Source of the DNA: an uncultured Lachnospiraceae bacterium
GTDB taxonomy: Bacteria; Bacillota; Clostridia; Lachnospirales; Lachnospiraceae
Direction of reading: 5' to 3'
DNA length: 64,000 bases
NCBI GenBank assembly: GCA_910587765.1
Contig: CAJUNR010000005.1
Span: forward strand, 79,014 to 143,013
The notes beneath the pieces are model-generated. The model searched no databases, had not been told where the DNA came from, and saw only the letters and a program-made list of their open reading frames with translations. Numbering within the stretch: position 1 is the stretch's first letter; each line of letters begins with the position of its first letter. This document shows positions 1 through 9,940 of this stretch, in pieces. The position numbers and the translations under genes are program-made.

Positions 1-630
1 TTTAAAAATCCTCCGGTGGAAAACATCGAGTATATCCTGTGGTTCATTGCCGGATATATTCCCTGGATCTTTTTCAATGATGGAGTGCTGTCTTCCTCCA
101 ATGTAATGTATGAGTATTCCTATCTGGTAAAAAAGATGAAATTTAAAGTCTGGATGCTGCCGATCATTAAAGTGCTTTCTTCGCTTTATATTCATCTTTT
201 CTTTATTGTATTTATAGTGGGAATGTATTTCCTGTACGGATACTCTTTTCGTCCGGAATGGTTAAGTGTTTTCTACTATTCATCTGGAGTTGCTGTGCTG
301 TTAACCGGTATGGCATTTTTATTGTCATCACTGGCTGTATTTTTTAAAGATATGACGCAACTGGTAAATGTGATTCTTCAGATTGGATTCTGGCTGACCC
401 CCATATTCTGGTCGGATACATCCATGAATGCCGGCATACTGAGATTTCTGAAGCTGAATCCTCTCTATTACATTATAAGCGGATATCGGGACGCCTTGAT
501 TGGCGGAAAGGGATTCTGGGAAGGGTCTCTGCATCTGACTATCTATTTTTGGGGCGTTACAGGCGTGATTTTCCTTGCGGGAACTGCCGTGTACAGGATG
601 CTGAGGATGCATTTTGCAGATCTGCTTTAG
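1..630 (+). CDS. ABC-2 polysaccharide/teichoic acid export permease (Wzm/TagG-like), 5' end missing
   Basis: The reading frame is open from base 1, so the gene starts upstream of the window. The visible part has about five hydrophobic segments and the late motif WLTPIFWS followed by LNPLYYIISGYRD, which is the ABC-2 type permease signature of Wzm/TagG exporters. Two paralogues in this window (27559-28362 and 53155-53964) carry the same VLWFI-G-I-PW and LNPxYYLVEGYRD-like landmarks, which supports the family call. By family knowledge the protein forms the membrane channel that carries an undecaprenyl-linked glycan outward together with the ATPase encoded 40 bases downstream. A GTG at base 16 is an arbitrary in-frame codon and not the real start. 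Confidence is high for the family and low for the substrate. Confidence 0.92.
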   Translation, partial: FKNPPVENIEYILWFIAGYIPWIFFNDGVLSSSNVMYEYSYLVKKMKFKVWMLPIIKVLSSLYIHLFFIVFIVGMYFLYGYSFRPEWLSVFYYSSGVAVLLTGMAFLLSSLAVFFKDMTQLVNVILQIGFWLTPIFWSDTSMNAGILRFLKLNPLYYIISGYRDALIGGKGFWEGSLHLTIYFWGVTGVIFLAGTAVYRMLRMHFADLL

Positions 631-670
631 AAAAGGTGTGTTTTTGAATACATATAATCAGGGAATAAAA

Positions 671-1960
671 ATGGATAACTGTGCATTAAACATACAACAT
701 GTCACAAAAGAATACAAACTGTATGAGAATGAGCTTGACCGGCTGAAGGAAGCTTTTCATCCGTTCAAAAAAAGCTACCATAAGAATTTTTTTGCCTTAA
801 AAGATATCTGTATTCAAATTGAAAAAGGCGAAAAAGTAGGAATCATAGGGGCAAATGGAGCAGGAAAATCCACTTTGCTGAAAATCATTACCGGAGTGCT
901 GACTCCCACGCAGGGCGAGATCAAAACTCATGGAAGAATTGCGGCCCTTCTGGAACTGGGAGCAGGTTTTAATCAGGATTACACAGGGATTGAAAATATT
1001 CGTTTAAACGGTACTTTAATGGGCGATTCCGAACGCAGAATCAACGAGAAAATGCAGCAGATCATTGATTTCGCAGATATCGGAGACTTCATTTATCAGC
1101 CTGTCAAATCCTATTCCAGCGGAATGTTTGTCCGGCTGGCATTTGCCACGCAGATTTTTTCAGAACCGGATATATTGATTGTTGATGAGGCCCTGTCCGT
1201 GGGCGACATTCGTTTTCAGCAGAAATGTTACCGGGCAATGGATTCCATCATGAAAGATAAAACGGTCGTTCTGGTGACGCATGATACGGCAGCGGTGACA
1301 CGCTTCTGCAAAAGAGTGATCTGGATCAATCAGGGAACCGTCATGTACGACGGGGAAGTTGCGGAAGGGCTTAAACAATATCAGGAATTTCTGATTAATC
1401 AGGCGATTGAAGAGAAAGAAAAAATCGGCGCAAACGATTTCGATATTCCAGCATTAGAAAAAAAAGCAGGAAAAGCAGATCAAATGATAACGGTACCGGA
1501 TATTGCATCGGATGTTCATTTTAAAGGAAACGGAAAAGCAAAAATATATCAATGCGGACTTTATGATAATCAGGAACGGCTGATCGAAGAAATAGAACCC
1601 AGACAGTTAGTTAAATGCATTGTCAGGATATCGTATCAAGAAAAAATCATTCATCCTATTTTGGGATTGGCAGTCAGGGACAGATTGGGAAATGAAATTA
1701 TAGGTATTAACAGCGAGACACTAGCCCAGGAATTGCCGCCGGCATATGACCGACAGGAGTATTGGCTTTCTTTTATTATGCCGGAACTTAACAAAGGGGA
1801 ATATACCGTATCTATTGCCGTAGCAAATGGGTATCAGGCTGATCATGTGCAATTATGCTGGCTGGATGATGCGTTGATTTTCCGAGTGTGCGACAGAAAG
1901 TACGACATTCCAGGCACACTTTACATTGAAAACGGCAGTGTAAAAGTTTTTCAACTTTAA
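671..1960 (+). CDS. ABC exporter ATPase with C-terminal glycan-recognition domain (Wzt/TagH-like), exporter 1
   Basis: This is the nucleotide-binding subunit paired with the upstream permease. With the start at 671 (AGGG upstream, good spacing) the protein has 429 residues. An in-frame ATG at 614 would overlap the permease and lacks a ribosome site. Walker A is GANGAGKST at residues 60-68, the signature SSGM lies at 149-152, and Walker B DILIVDEA at 167-174. Residues from about 270 to the end form a beta-rich extension (landmarks GLAVRDRLGNEIIGIN and GEYTVSIAVANG) of the Wzt C-terminal type, which in studied systems binds the finished glycan and gives substrate specificity. This extension differs from those of the ATPases at 28375 and 54033, so the exporters probably carry different polymers. 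Confidence 0.95.
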   Translation: MDNCALNIQHVTKEYKLYENELDRLKEAFHPFKKSYHKNFFALKDICIQIEKGEKVGIIGANGAGKSTLLKIITGVLTPTQGEIKTHGRIAALLELGAGFNQDYTGIENIRLNGTLMGDSERRINEKMQQIIDFADIGDFIYQPVKSYSSGMFVRLAFATQIFSEPDILIVDEALSVGDIRFQQKCYRAMDSIMKDKTVVLVTHDTAAVTRFCKRVIWINQGTVMYDGEVAEGLKQYQEFLINQAIEEKEKIGANDFDIPALEKKAGKADQMITVPDIASDVHFKGNGKAKIYQCGLYDNQERLIEEIEPRQLVKCIVRISYQEKIIHPILGLAVRDRLGNEIIGINSETLAQELPPAYDRQEYWLSFIMPELNKGEYTVSIAVANGYQADHVQLCWLDDALIFRVCDRKYDIPGTLYIENGSVKVFQL

Positions 1961-1981
1961 TAGGGGATAGGAGATAATGCA

Positions 1982-4900
1982 ATGCGGCTATCAGATAAAT
2001 CAGCAGAACGCTATGTAAAAAAAATAAGCGTTAACCCGGAAATGTCACACAATAAAATTCTGTCTCGGATTACCAAAGGAAGTACTGTATTGGAATTTGG
2101 GCCGGCTTCGGGAGTCATGACAGAAGTTCTTAGCAGAGAATATGGCTGCCATGTGTCCATTGTTGAAATAGATCCCGTATGCTTTAAAGAAGCAATGACT
2201 TTTGCAGAAGACGGCATTTGTACAGATATTGAAAAATTAGAATGGCTGGGCAAATTTCAGGACAGGCAGTTTGATTATATCCTTTTTTCAGATGTATTAG
2301 AACATCTGAGAGAGCCTGAGGAAGTATTGCGCAAAGCGGGAAAGCTGCTGCGCCCGAATGGTTCCATTTTGCTTTCAGTGCCTAATATTGCACATAATTC
2401 CATTATTATTCAGCTTTTGAAAAATCAGTTTATTTATCAAAGCACCGGAATCCTGGACTATACACATGTCAGACATTTTACATATGCCGAAATTGAGAAA
2501 TTATGTATGGATTGCGGCTATAGTGTTATTTATATGGACGGTGTGTACATCAGTGTTGGCAAAAATGAATTTGACGTATCATATGGAGATATTGATCCTC
2601 TGTTTGCTGATATGCTGAAAAAACGGCCTTTTGGGGAAATCTATCAGCACATATTGGAAATCAAACAAAAAGAATATGTCATTGAAAATGATATCAAAAT
2701 TCAAAACTGTCTTACCTCATCTGCAGATTTTGCGGATTTGTTTTATGACGAAGTCGATACGGACAGCCAAAGTTCGGAAAATGACAGGGACAAAATGATA
2801 CAATTACTATGCAATTGTCCTAATCGTTTTTTCGCAACAAATAATGAAGTTGCCAGAATGCGTCTGGAAATGCATGAAATGTATGCGGCACAGGAAGAGC
2901 TGACACATATAATGGAATTGCGCAGACGCATTTACGAGTATCAGGAAGAAGTTCGGATTAAGAATCGACATATTGAAAAATTAGATTCGGAAGCAGAAAA
3001 ATATTCATTACAGATTGTTGATCTTCAGAAAGAAATAGAGGAACGCAACGATCATATTAAAAAGCTGGATCAGACAATTGCCTCTGATACTGTCTTATTA
3101 CAGGAGCAGAAAAATTTACAGGCGGAATTGGAAGAAAAAAACTGCTCACAGGAAGAACGTCTTGCTTCACAAAAAAGGCACATAGAACGTCTTTTGGAGA
3201 CAGAACGTGCTCATAAGGAGGAGATACAGAAATATCGACAGAATGCGGAAACCCTGCAGCAGATTATCCGGAATAAGGAGGGACATATAGAACTCCTTCT
3301 GGAGGTTGAGCGCGCTTATGAGCGGGAAAAAAATTCACACTCCTACAAACTGATGAAACGAATCCAGAAAACCGGAGATTTCTTTTTGCCGCCGGACAGC
3401 CGCAGAAGATTTTTCCTGCGTATTCTTTATAACATGATTCGCCATCCCCGACTGATGTTTCACGTCATTAATATCGAACGGATTAAGAACTACCTTAAAT
3501 ATATGAGAAAAGAAGGGATGAAGGGGGTCAAAGCACGCTATGAGGAGGCAGTTGCAATTGAAGATATGCAAATGAATCCGGAAAAGCGTCTGGATCTGGA
3601 GATTGAGCAGAATTTTCCCAAAAACGGAGAAAATAATAATTTTCATATCGAAGATTTCGAGAAAATTATATTTCCGGTCTTTGCCATCCCAAAGGTATCC
3701 ATCATTATACCTGTCTATAATGAATTTGAATATACATATAACTGTCTAAAGTCCATACTGAAAAACTCCGGAGATGTGCCGTATGAAATTATCGTGGCCG
3801 ACGACTGCTCTTCCGACTTTACTGTAAGGGTTGAAGAGATTGCAGTAAATGTGAAATCTGTTACAACAGAAAAGAATGTCAAGTTTCTTTTAAACTGCAA
3901 TCATGCAGCAAAATATGCGAAGGGAGATTATATTCTCTTCTTAAATAATGATACGCAGGTGCAGGCGAACTGGCTGGAACCGATGGTGTCTCTTATGGAA
4001 AGGGATAAAGAGGCCGGTCTTGTCGGCGCAAAACTGGTGTATCCTGACGGCCTCCTTCAGGAAGCGGGAGGAATTGTCTGGAAAGATGCTTCCGCCTGGA
4101 ACTATGGAAACAGGAAAAGTCCGGAAGATCCGGAATTTAATTATGTGAAAGAAGCGGACTATATTTCCGGCGCCTGTATTATGGTACGCCGTACACTGTG
4201 GGAGGAGATTGGAGGCTTTGATGAACGCTTCGCTCCCGCCTATTATGAAGACACCGACCTTGCATTTGAAATAAGAAAGAGAGGCTGTAAAGTGATGTAC
4301 CAGCCCCTCTCTGTTGTTGTGCACTTTGAGGGAGTATCCAATGGCACAGATGTCAAAAGCGGATTAAAACAGTACCAGATTGTAAACCATCAGAAATTTT
4401 ATGAAAAATGGAAAACGGTGCTGGAAGCCGATCATGAGATCAATGGAGAAAATGTATTTACCGCGAAGGACAGGAGCCGTCATAAAAAGCAGATTCTTGT
4501 AGTAGATCATTACGTTCCTCATCATGATCAGGATGCAGGAGGAAAATGCACCTACATGTATCTGAAGCTTTTTGTAAAGTTCGGGCTGAAAGTTACTTTT
4601 ATAGGCGACAATTTTTTTAAGCATGAACCGTACACGACGGAATTGAACCAGTTGGGAATCGAAGTTTTATACGGAAATTACTATTACAATCACTGGGAAA
4701 ACTGGCTGAAGGAAAACGGTCACTATTTTGACTATGTTTATTTACAGCGTCCTCATATCTCCATAAAATATATTGATCTGGTAAGACAGTATTCCAACGC
4801 CAGAATATTATATTTTGCCCATGATCTGCATCATATTCGGGAATACAGAGAATACGAGATGACAAAAGATCCGGAAATACTTGCATCCTCACAAAATTGG

Positions 4901-5587
4901 AAAAAGATTGAATACGATCTGTTTGCCAAAGCGGATGTGGGACACGTTGTAGGTTCATTTGAACAGGAAATCATGCAGAAAGCATTTCCGGATAAACCCA
5001 TCCGGAATATCCCGTTATATATTTACGAAGAACTGCCGGAAGACATCAATAAAGATTTCCGTACAAGAAAGGATCTGCTGTATGTAGGAGGCTTCGGGCA
5101 TCCGCCTAACATTGACGCCGTCCTGTGGTTTGCCCAGGAAGTGTTTCCGGTTATCGTGAAGAAATATCCGGATATCATATGGCATGTTGTGGGCGGCAAA
5201 GTGCCCAAGGAAGTCTCTGCATTGGCATCGGAAAACATTATTATCGAGGGATTTGTCTCGGACGCGGATCTCGAAAAACTGTACCGGACATGCCGCATGG
5301 CGGTGGTTCCATTACGCTTTGGCGCCGGGGTAAAAGGAAAAGTCGTAGAAGCCGCCTATTTCCAGATACCGCTCGTGACAACTTCCATAGGTGCGGAAGG
5401 AGTAAGCCAGGAGGAACATTCCATGCTGGTTGAAAATGATGCAGGAAAAATGGCCGGAATGATCTGTGAACTGTACGAAGATTATGAAAGACTGCAGGAA
5501 ATCTCCGACAATGGAAAAGCATTTATCAGCAGGTATTTTACGCTTTCCGAGGCGGAACGGGTGATTCGGCTGGATATGAACGTATAG
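1982..5587 (+). CDS. Multidomain SAM methyltransferase / coiled coil / GT2 / GT4 protein (WsaE-like organisation)
   Basis: The 1201-residue protein has four parts. Residues 20-200 are a class I methyltransferase (VLEFGPASGVMTEVL motif I, then YILFSDVLEHL). Residues about 285-460 are a long charged coiled coil. Residues about 569-800 are a family 2 glycosyltransferase (VSIIIPVYNEFEYTY, with the metal-binding LNNDTQ near 654). Residues about 836-1195 are a GT-B fold enzyme (LLYVGGFGHPPNIDAV; RFGAGVKGKVVEAAY). It starts 21 bases after the exporter ATPase and is very likely in the same operon. The combination resembles WsaE-type trifunctional enzymes, in which a methyl cap ends chain growth. Chain extension plus methyl capping of the exported glycan is therefore the inferred role. 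The acceptor and sugars cannot be read from sequence. Confidence 0.88.
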   Translation: MRLSDKSAERYVKKISVNPEMSHNKILSRITKGSTVLEFGPASGVMTEVLSREYGCHVSIVEIDPVCFKEAMTFAEDGICTDIEKLEWLGKFQDRQFDYILFSDVLEHLREPEEVLRKAGKLLRPNGSILLSVPNIAHNSIIIQLLKNQFIYQSTGILDYTHVRHFTYAEIEKLCMDCGYSVIYMDGVYISVGKNEFDVSYGDIDPLFADMLKKRPFGEIYQHILEIKQKEYVIENDIKIQNCLTSSADFADLFYDEVDTDSQSSENDRDKMIQLLCNCPNRFFATNNEVARMRLEMHEMYAAQEELTHIMELRRRIYEYQEEVRIKNRHIEKLDSEAEKYSLQIVDLQKEIEERNDHIKKLDQTIASDTVLLQEQKNLQAELEEKNCSQEERLASQKRHIERLLETERAHKEEIQKYRQNAETLQQIIRNKEGHIELLLEVERAYEREKNSHSYKLMKRIQKTGDFFLPPDSRRRFFLRILYNMIRHPRLMFHVINIERIKNYLKYMRKEGMKGVKARYEEAVAIEDMQMNPEKRLDLEIEQNFPKNGENNNFHIEDFEKIIFPVFAIPKVSIIIPVYNEFEYTYNCLKSILKNSGDVPYEIIVADDCSSDFTVRVEEIAVNVKSVTTEKNVKFLLNCNHAAKYAKGDYILFLNNDTQVQANWLEPMVSLMERDKEAGLVGAKLVYPDGLLQEAGGIVWKDASAWNYGNRKSPEDPEFNYVKEADYISGACIMVRRTLWEEIGGFDERFAPAYYEDTDLAFEIRKRGCKVMYQPLSVVVHFEGVSNGTDVKSGLKQYQIVNHQKFYEKWKTVLEADHEINGENVFTAKDRSRHKKQILVVDHYVPHHDQDAGGKCTYMYLKLFVKFGLKVTFIGDNFFKHEPYTTELNQLGIEVLYGNYYYNHWENWLKENGHYFDYVYLQRPHISIKYIDLVRQYSNARILYFAHDLHHIREYREYEMTKDPEILASSQNWKKIEYDLFAKADVGHVVGSFEQEIMQKAFPDKPIRNIPLYIYEELPEDINKDFRTRKDLLYVGGFGHPPNIDAVLWFAQEVFPVIVKKYPDIIWHVVGGKVPKEVSALASENIIIEGFVSDADLEKLYRTCRMAVVPLRFGAGVKGKVVEAAYFQIPLVTTSIGAEGVSQEEHSMLVENDAGKMAGMICELYEDYERLQEISDNGKAFISRYFTLSEAERVIRLDMNV

Positions 5588-5613
5588 AACAGATTAAAGG
5601 ATGGCTTCATAAG

Positions 5614-7233
5614 ATGAAAATTCCAGGTTTTAGGGCGAAACAATTACCGGTATTATCTATTAACAAGTATACCAATATACTTATCAAATATATTTTTTTG
5701 ATTCTGACTTTTATAATTTTATGTAATATATTCTTTTCTAAATTACCAACAAATAACCGTGCTGTTTATTCTAATTTTTTAATTGCATCAGTTGCCTCTT
5801 GTTTTATTGCTGCGGTAATTGTCATGAAAAATCCGGCTAACGGTTTGATTTGTAAACTATGTCATCCGCGATTAAACAAAAGACAGATAATAAATGATAA
5901 AACCGTACTGATGATAACAATGTGTATTTATATAATATTAATTTATATATGGTACAATATTTATTATAAAAGCGGTTCGGATTTATGGACTATTGATTAT
6001 ACCGCCCGAGTGTTGTTGAATGAATGTACTGCCACCGGAGATATTCAGGCATGGCTGAATCATTATTACAGTCTCTACCCCAACAATATTATATTGACTT
6101 GTTTATATACGGCTGGACTATGGATAAATAAATATTTTGGTGTCTTGGATGTAGAAAATGGACTAATGATATTAATTACATTCAACACATTGATTTCATG
6201 TATAACCATTTATTTGATTTATCTTTATATAAAATTTTTAGGGGGGGGGTATGAGCTTGCTTTATTAGGATGGTTATTGGGGCTAATCATGATCGGATTG
6301 AATCCTTATAATATACTTCCATATTCAGATTCGATTTCAATAATTTTTCCGGTTGCAATTTTAATTCTTTACAGAAAGTCAGAAAATAAATCTTATTTAT
6401 GGATTGTAATAATGTTCGTGGGAATTTGTGCTTATCATATCAAACCACAATCAGCTATAATGTTAATCGCAACAATATTTCACGAAATAACATTATTGTT
6501 TACGGGATTTAAAATCAAAAAACTGGTCACTCAAATAACATATATAGTTATAGGCATATTGTTAGCAACAAGTTTTTATGCATTTGTTACAACAAAATTT
6601 TCCGAAAAAATAATAACTGACAGTGACAAAAATCTTCCTGCAACACATTGGATAATGATGGGTATGAACGAAGAAGCAATAGGTGGATATAGTGGCGATG
6701 ATATAGCCTTTTCTTCCCGTTTCGATACAGTGAATGCTCGAAAGAATGCAGAAATTAAGGAGATAAAAAACAGATTAAAAAAATTTGGTTGTATTAATTA
6801 CATTAAATTTTTAAACAAAAAAATAGGAAAAGTATTTTGTGATGGAACTTTCAATTACAGTACTTCTACCGGGGATTGGTATGATGTAGTTTATGACAAT
6901 AAAAATGCGTTCATATCTCCAGCATTACGTAAAATATTTTACTATACAGAAGATTGGTTCCCTATTTATTCCACAATAATGCAATTTGTTTGGACTTCAA
7001 TTATGTTAGTATGTTTTATAGGGAATCTATTTCAGAATATTTATGAAAAAAATGATAATATTATTTTGTTGTATATAATTGGGATAATACTATTTGAGTT
7101 AATATTTGAAGGACAGGCAAGACATTTATATGGTTCTGTTCCCATATTTATAGTATGTTCTGTAAATGGGTTAAATAATATCAATATTTATTATATAAAG
7201 TTTTGTTATAGAAGATTTCTAAAATCCAAGTGA
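5614..7233 (+). CDS. Polytopic GT-C-like membrane glycosyltransferase with an internal G9 tract
   Basis: A 539-residue protein with roughly ten to twelve membrane spans. The first large outside loop contains the acidic and polar stretch GSDLWTIDYTARVLLNE and the YPNN motif shared with the paralogous fragment at 63224. This is the architecture of dolichyl/polyprenyl-phosphate-sugar dependent GT-C enzymes, which add sugars outside the membrane. Nine consecutive G bases at 6241-6249 encode Gly210-Gly212; a slip of one base would truncate the protein. Base composition from here to about 12.04 kb is visibly more AT-rich than the downstream phosphonate genes, suggesting a separate origin. The exact reaction is unknown, and the GT-C call is by architecture only. 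Confidence 0.7.
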   Translation: MKIPGFRAKQLPVLSINKYTNILIKYIFLILTFIILCNIFFSKLPTNNRAVYSNFLIASVASCFIAAVIVMKNPANGLICKLCHPRLNKRQIINDKTVLMITMCIYIILIYIWYNIYYKSGSDLWTIDYTARVLLNECTATGDIQAWLNHYYSLYPNNIILTCLYTAGLWINKYFGVLDVENGLMILITFNTLISCITIYLIYLYIKFLGGGYELALLGWLLGLIMIGLNPYNILPYSDSISIIFPVAILILYRKSENKSYLWIVIMFVGICAYHIKPQSAIMLIATIFHEITLLFTGFKIKKLVTQITYIVIGILLATSFYAFVTTKFSEKIITDSDKNLPATHWIMMGMNEEAIGGYSGDDIAFSSRFDTVNARKNAEIKEIKNRLKKFGCINYIKFLNKKIGKVFCDGTFNYSTSTGDWYDVVYDNKNAFISPALRKIFYYTEDWFPIYSTIMQFVWTSIMLVCFIGNLFQNIYEKNDNIILLYIIGIILFELIFEGQARHLYGSVPIFIVCSVNGLNNINIYYIKFCYRRFLKSK

Positions 7234-7275
7234 ATTACAGTTAAATACTGACATACAGAGGAGTAAGAAAAACAT

Positions 7276-8829
7276 ATGGAAATGAAAAGGGAAAAAATAA
7301 CTAATATTAAATATGTTATTCCGATATTATGGTTTTTCTTCTTTTTATTTTTATTAATACAATACAGATACGTTTATCTATATTATGATGATTTTGGTTA
7401 TTGCTCTTTATCATATGGATACAATGCTGAAATAGATGGTACGGCTATGGGGTTGCCGGATATTTTCAGATATCTGTTTCATTCTTATTTTCAGGTAAAT
7501 GGAAGGATTTTCACAAACTTTTTGTTAGTGGTAGCGGCTTGGTCGGGCGGTTTGGAAGCCATGAGGATTATTCTACCTCTCTGTATTTTAGCTGTTTATT
7601 GGATGATCTATCAGTTGATAAAAAGACCAGAAATGAAGTCCGGAACAAAAATAGTAATCACAATTTATTTATGCTTTTCTTATGGTACATTTAGCCTTAG
7701 TGTCTGCCGTTATGGGCTTTATTGGTTTGCAGCGGCATTTGGCTATGTGGTCCCTATGCTCTTATTTTTGCTGTTTTGCAATATTTATAGAAATGGTGGA
7801 AAAATTTTACCCGTCATTGCTTTTATATTATGCATATCCAGCGAACAAATAGTGGCTATGGTAATTATGTATATTATGGTTAATAATATATTGCTTTTTT
7901 TATCAAAAAAAAATTTAGATACAATTTATATAATTACTACTCTTTCAGCCATAGTGTCATCATTGCTAATGATTTCTTCGCCTGCTTCACAGGGAAGAAT
8001 GATCAGCGAGAATAATATCGAATTTTATAATAGATCATTTTGCGATAAAATATTTTATAATAGTGATAAAATCGTGAAACTTTTTTTTGAGGAAACAGGA
8101 ATAGTATTCGGATTGATGTTGTTATTCTACTTTCTTTTCCTCTCGATACAATTAACAAAATATGGTGAACGGTTTAAAGTGGTTCACATCTTATGGGGGT
8201 TATGTACATTTTTAGTAATATTCCTGTTTTTAGGCAATTTGAGCTCTCCTGGTATTACTTTGGAAGAAAAAACCCATTTATTATTTTTGTATTTTATTTT
8301 CTCTTTTGGGGAGATATTTTTGTATTATTATATAAACGATCATAATAAAATCGGATTAGTAATAGCTGCCGTTTCATCTATTGGAATACTCTTATTTGTG
8401 CCAGAAATTCCGATAAGGACATTTATTCCTTTTATATTTATGTGCATTTTGCTTATGGCTGATATTATTTCCGAGAAAAAAGATATATTAATTTTTATTT
8501 GTTGTCTTATGACACCATATGCATTAATAAGTTTTGTTAATTTAAAAAGAATTTATAATGGGTACAAAAAGAATTCTATTGTTTTAGACTATAATCATTG
8601 CAAATTAAAGGAAGCAGGAGATAAATTAAAAAATGGAGAAACAGTTAATGTAGTTGAATTATATAAAATGATTGACGAGTCGTATGCGGGACAGCAAGTG
8701 TATGATATTAATGTCAGTTACATGAAATTTTGGATAGATGAATATTACTCTTTGCCGTATGATGTGGAATATGTTTATTATGATTATCCAACAGGAAACA
8801 ATCCAGTATCAATTTGCCACGTAAAATAA
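7276..8829 (+). CDS. DUF6056-like polytopic membrane protein
   Basis: A 517-residue protein with about eleven hydrophobic spans. Its first outside loop contains YLYYDDFGYCSLSYGY, and the C-terminal soluble tail ends with a YYSLPYDVEYVYYDYP-like stretch. The same layout and landmarks (YIDDYGYASLNYA; YFCLPETTTIVWEEPYD) occur in the 610-residue protein at 59750, so the two are paralogues. I recognise this as the family annotated DUF6056, commonly found in surface polysaccharide loci. An Asp-Asp pair in the first loop is typical of GT-C enzymes and suggests, without proof, a glycosyltransferase role. It lies between another GT-C-like gene and the GtrB-like gene, consistent with a polyprenyl-phosphate-sugar decoration module. 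Confidence 0.72.
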   Translation: MEMKREKITNIKYVIPILWFFFFLFLLIQYRYVYLYYDDFGYCSLSYGYNAEIDGTAMGLPDIFRYLFHSYFQVNGRIFTNFLLVVAAWSGGLEAMRIILPLCILAVYWMIYQLIKRPEMKSGTKIVITIYLCFSYGTFSLSVCRYGLYWFAAAFGYVVPMLLFLLFCNIYRNGGKILPVIAFILCISSEQIVAMVIMYIMVNNILLFLSKKNLDTIYIITTLSAIVSSLLMISSPASQGRMISENNIEFYNRSFCDKIFYNSDKIVKLFFEETGIVFGLMLLFYFLFLSIQLTKYGERFKVVHILWGLCTFLVIFLFLGNLSSPGITLEEKTHLLFLYFIFSFGEIFLYYYINDHNKIGLVIAAVSSIGILLFVPEIPIRTFIPFIFMCILLMADIISEKKDILIFICCLMTPYALISFVNLKRIYNGYKKNSIVLDYNHCKLKEAGDKLKNGETVNVVELYKMIDESYAGQQVYDINVSYMKFWIDEYYSLPYDVEYVYYDYPTGNNPVSICHVK

Positions 8830-8905
8830 TCTTATCGGAAATTATAAAAAATAATATAAACAATTTAGATTGTGTTTTGACAAAAAATTAATAGAAGGGA
8901 TTGTT

Positions 8906-9880
8906 ATGTACAAACTATCAGTTGTTATATCTGTATATAATGAAGAAGCTGTTCTAAACAAATTTTTTAATGCGTTCGATAATATAATTCCAAAAATAAA
9001 ATGGGATTATGAATTGATTTTTGTAGATGACGGAAGTAAAGATCAAAGTCTGCCTATTTTAAGTACATATGTGAATAGGAATTTAAAAGCTAAAATAGTG
9101 AGCTTTTCAAGAAATTTCGGGCATGAAGCAGCTATGATAGCAGGAATTGATTGTGCAACAGGCGATGGAATTATATGTATGGATGCAGATTTGCAACATC
9201 CGTTGGAATGCATTCCGGAAATTATAAGTAAACTTGAAGATGGATATGAAGTTATTAATATGATTCGTTTGTCAAACAAATCAGCAGGATTTGTAAAAAA
9301 CCTATCATCACATGCTTTTTATAAGGTCGTGAATATACTATCCAGCCAAGCTTCTTTTGAAGAGAATGCATCTGATTTTTTTGCCATCAGTAAAAGGGTT
9401 GGAGATATCCTGAGAAACAATTACAGAGAAAAAAATCGATTTTTAAGAGGGTACGTTCAAAGTGTAGGCTTTAAAAAAACAAATCTGACATATAATGCTG
9501 CCGAAAGAGCTGGTGGTTCCAGTCATTATAGTTTAAGAAAATTATTTAGATTTTCTATTAGTACTATTATCTTATATTCAGATTTTCCGTTGAAATTAGG
9601 AGTATATGCAGGCGTGATCAGTGCCACGCTGGGGATTATCGCTCTGATCTATACTTGGTGCACATACAGCAATGCGCCAAGTGGATATGCAACAATTGTG
9701 ACTTTAATATGTTTTTTGTTTTCGGTACTATTTGTTATAATAGGAATTATTGGTGAATATATAGCAGTGTTATTTTCCGAACTAAAAGACAGACCAATTT
9801 ACATTGTAGAAAAAAGAGTAAATTTTGAACATAGGTTTCATGATACCCCGAAAAACGAAAGAATTGTATCTGGAATTTAA
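8906..9880 (+). CDS. Polyprenyl-phosphate glycosyltransferase (DPM1/GtrB-like GT2 with two C-terminal membrane spans)
   Basis: The 324-residue protein starts with LSVVISVYNEEAVL, has the donor-site motif MDADLQHP, and FSRNFGHEAAMIAGID, all hallmarks of the DPM1/GtrB branch of GT2. Two hydrophobic spans near residues 225-290 are the GtrB-type membrane anchor. The start at 8906 is chosen because it has GAAGGGA at an appropriate distance; an upstream TTG at 8870 has no ribosome site. By family knowledge it transfers a sugar from a nucleotide donor to undecaprenyl phosphate on the cytoplasmic face. The GT-C-like proteins encoded just upstream could then use this lipid-linked sugar outside. The sugar identity is not predictable. 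Confidence 0.9.
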   Translation: MYKLSVVISVYNEEAVLNKFFNAFDNIIPKIKWDYELIFVDDGSKDQSLPILSTYVNRNLKAKIVSFSRNFGHEAAMIAGIDCATGDGIICMDADLQHPLECIPEIISKLEDGYEVINMIRLSNKSAGFVKNLSSHAFYKVVNILSSQASFEENASDFFAISKRVGDILRNNYREKNRFLRGYVQSVGFKKTNLTYNAAERAGGSSHYSLRKLFRFSISTIILYSDFPLKLGVYAGVISATLGIIALIYTWCTYSNAPSGYATIVTLICFLFSVLFVIIGIIGEYIAVLFSELKDRPIYIVEKRVNFEHRFHDTPKNERIVSGI

Positions 9881-9940
9881 AAAATATATCAGCCAAAGTG
9901 TAATTGCTTAACTAAAGAGCATATTTATTCGGAGATGAAA

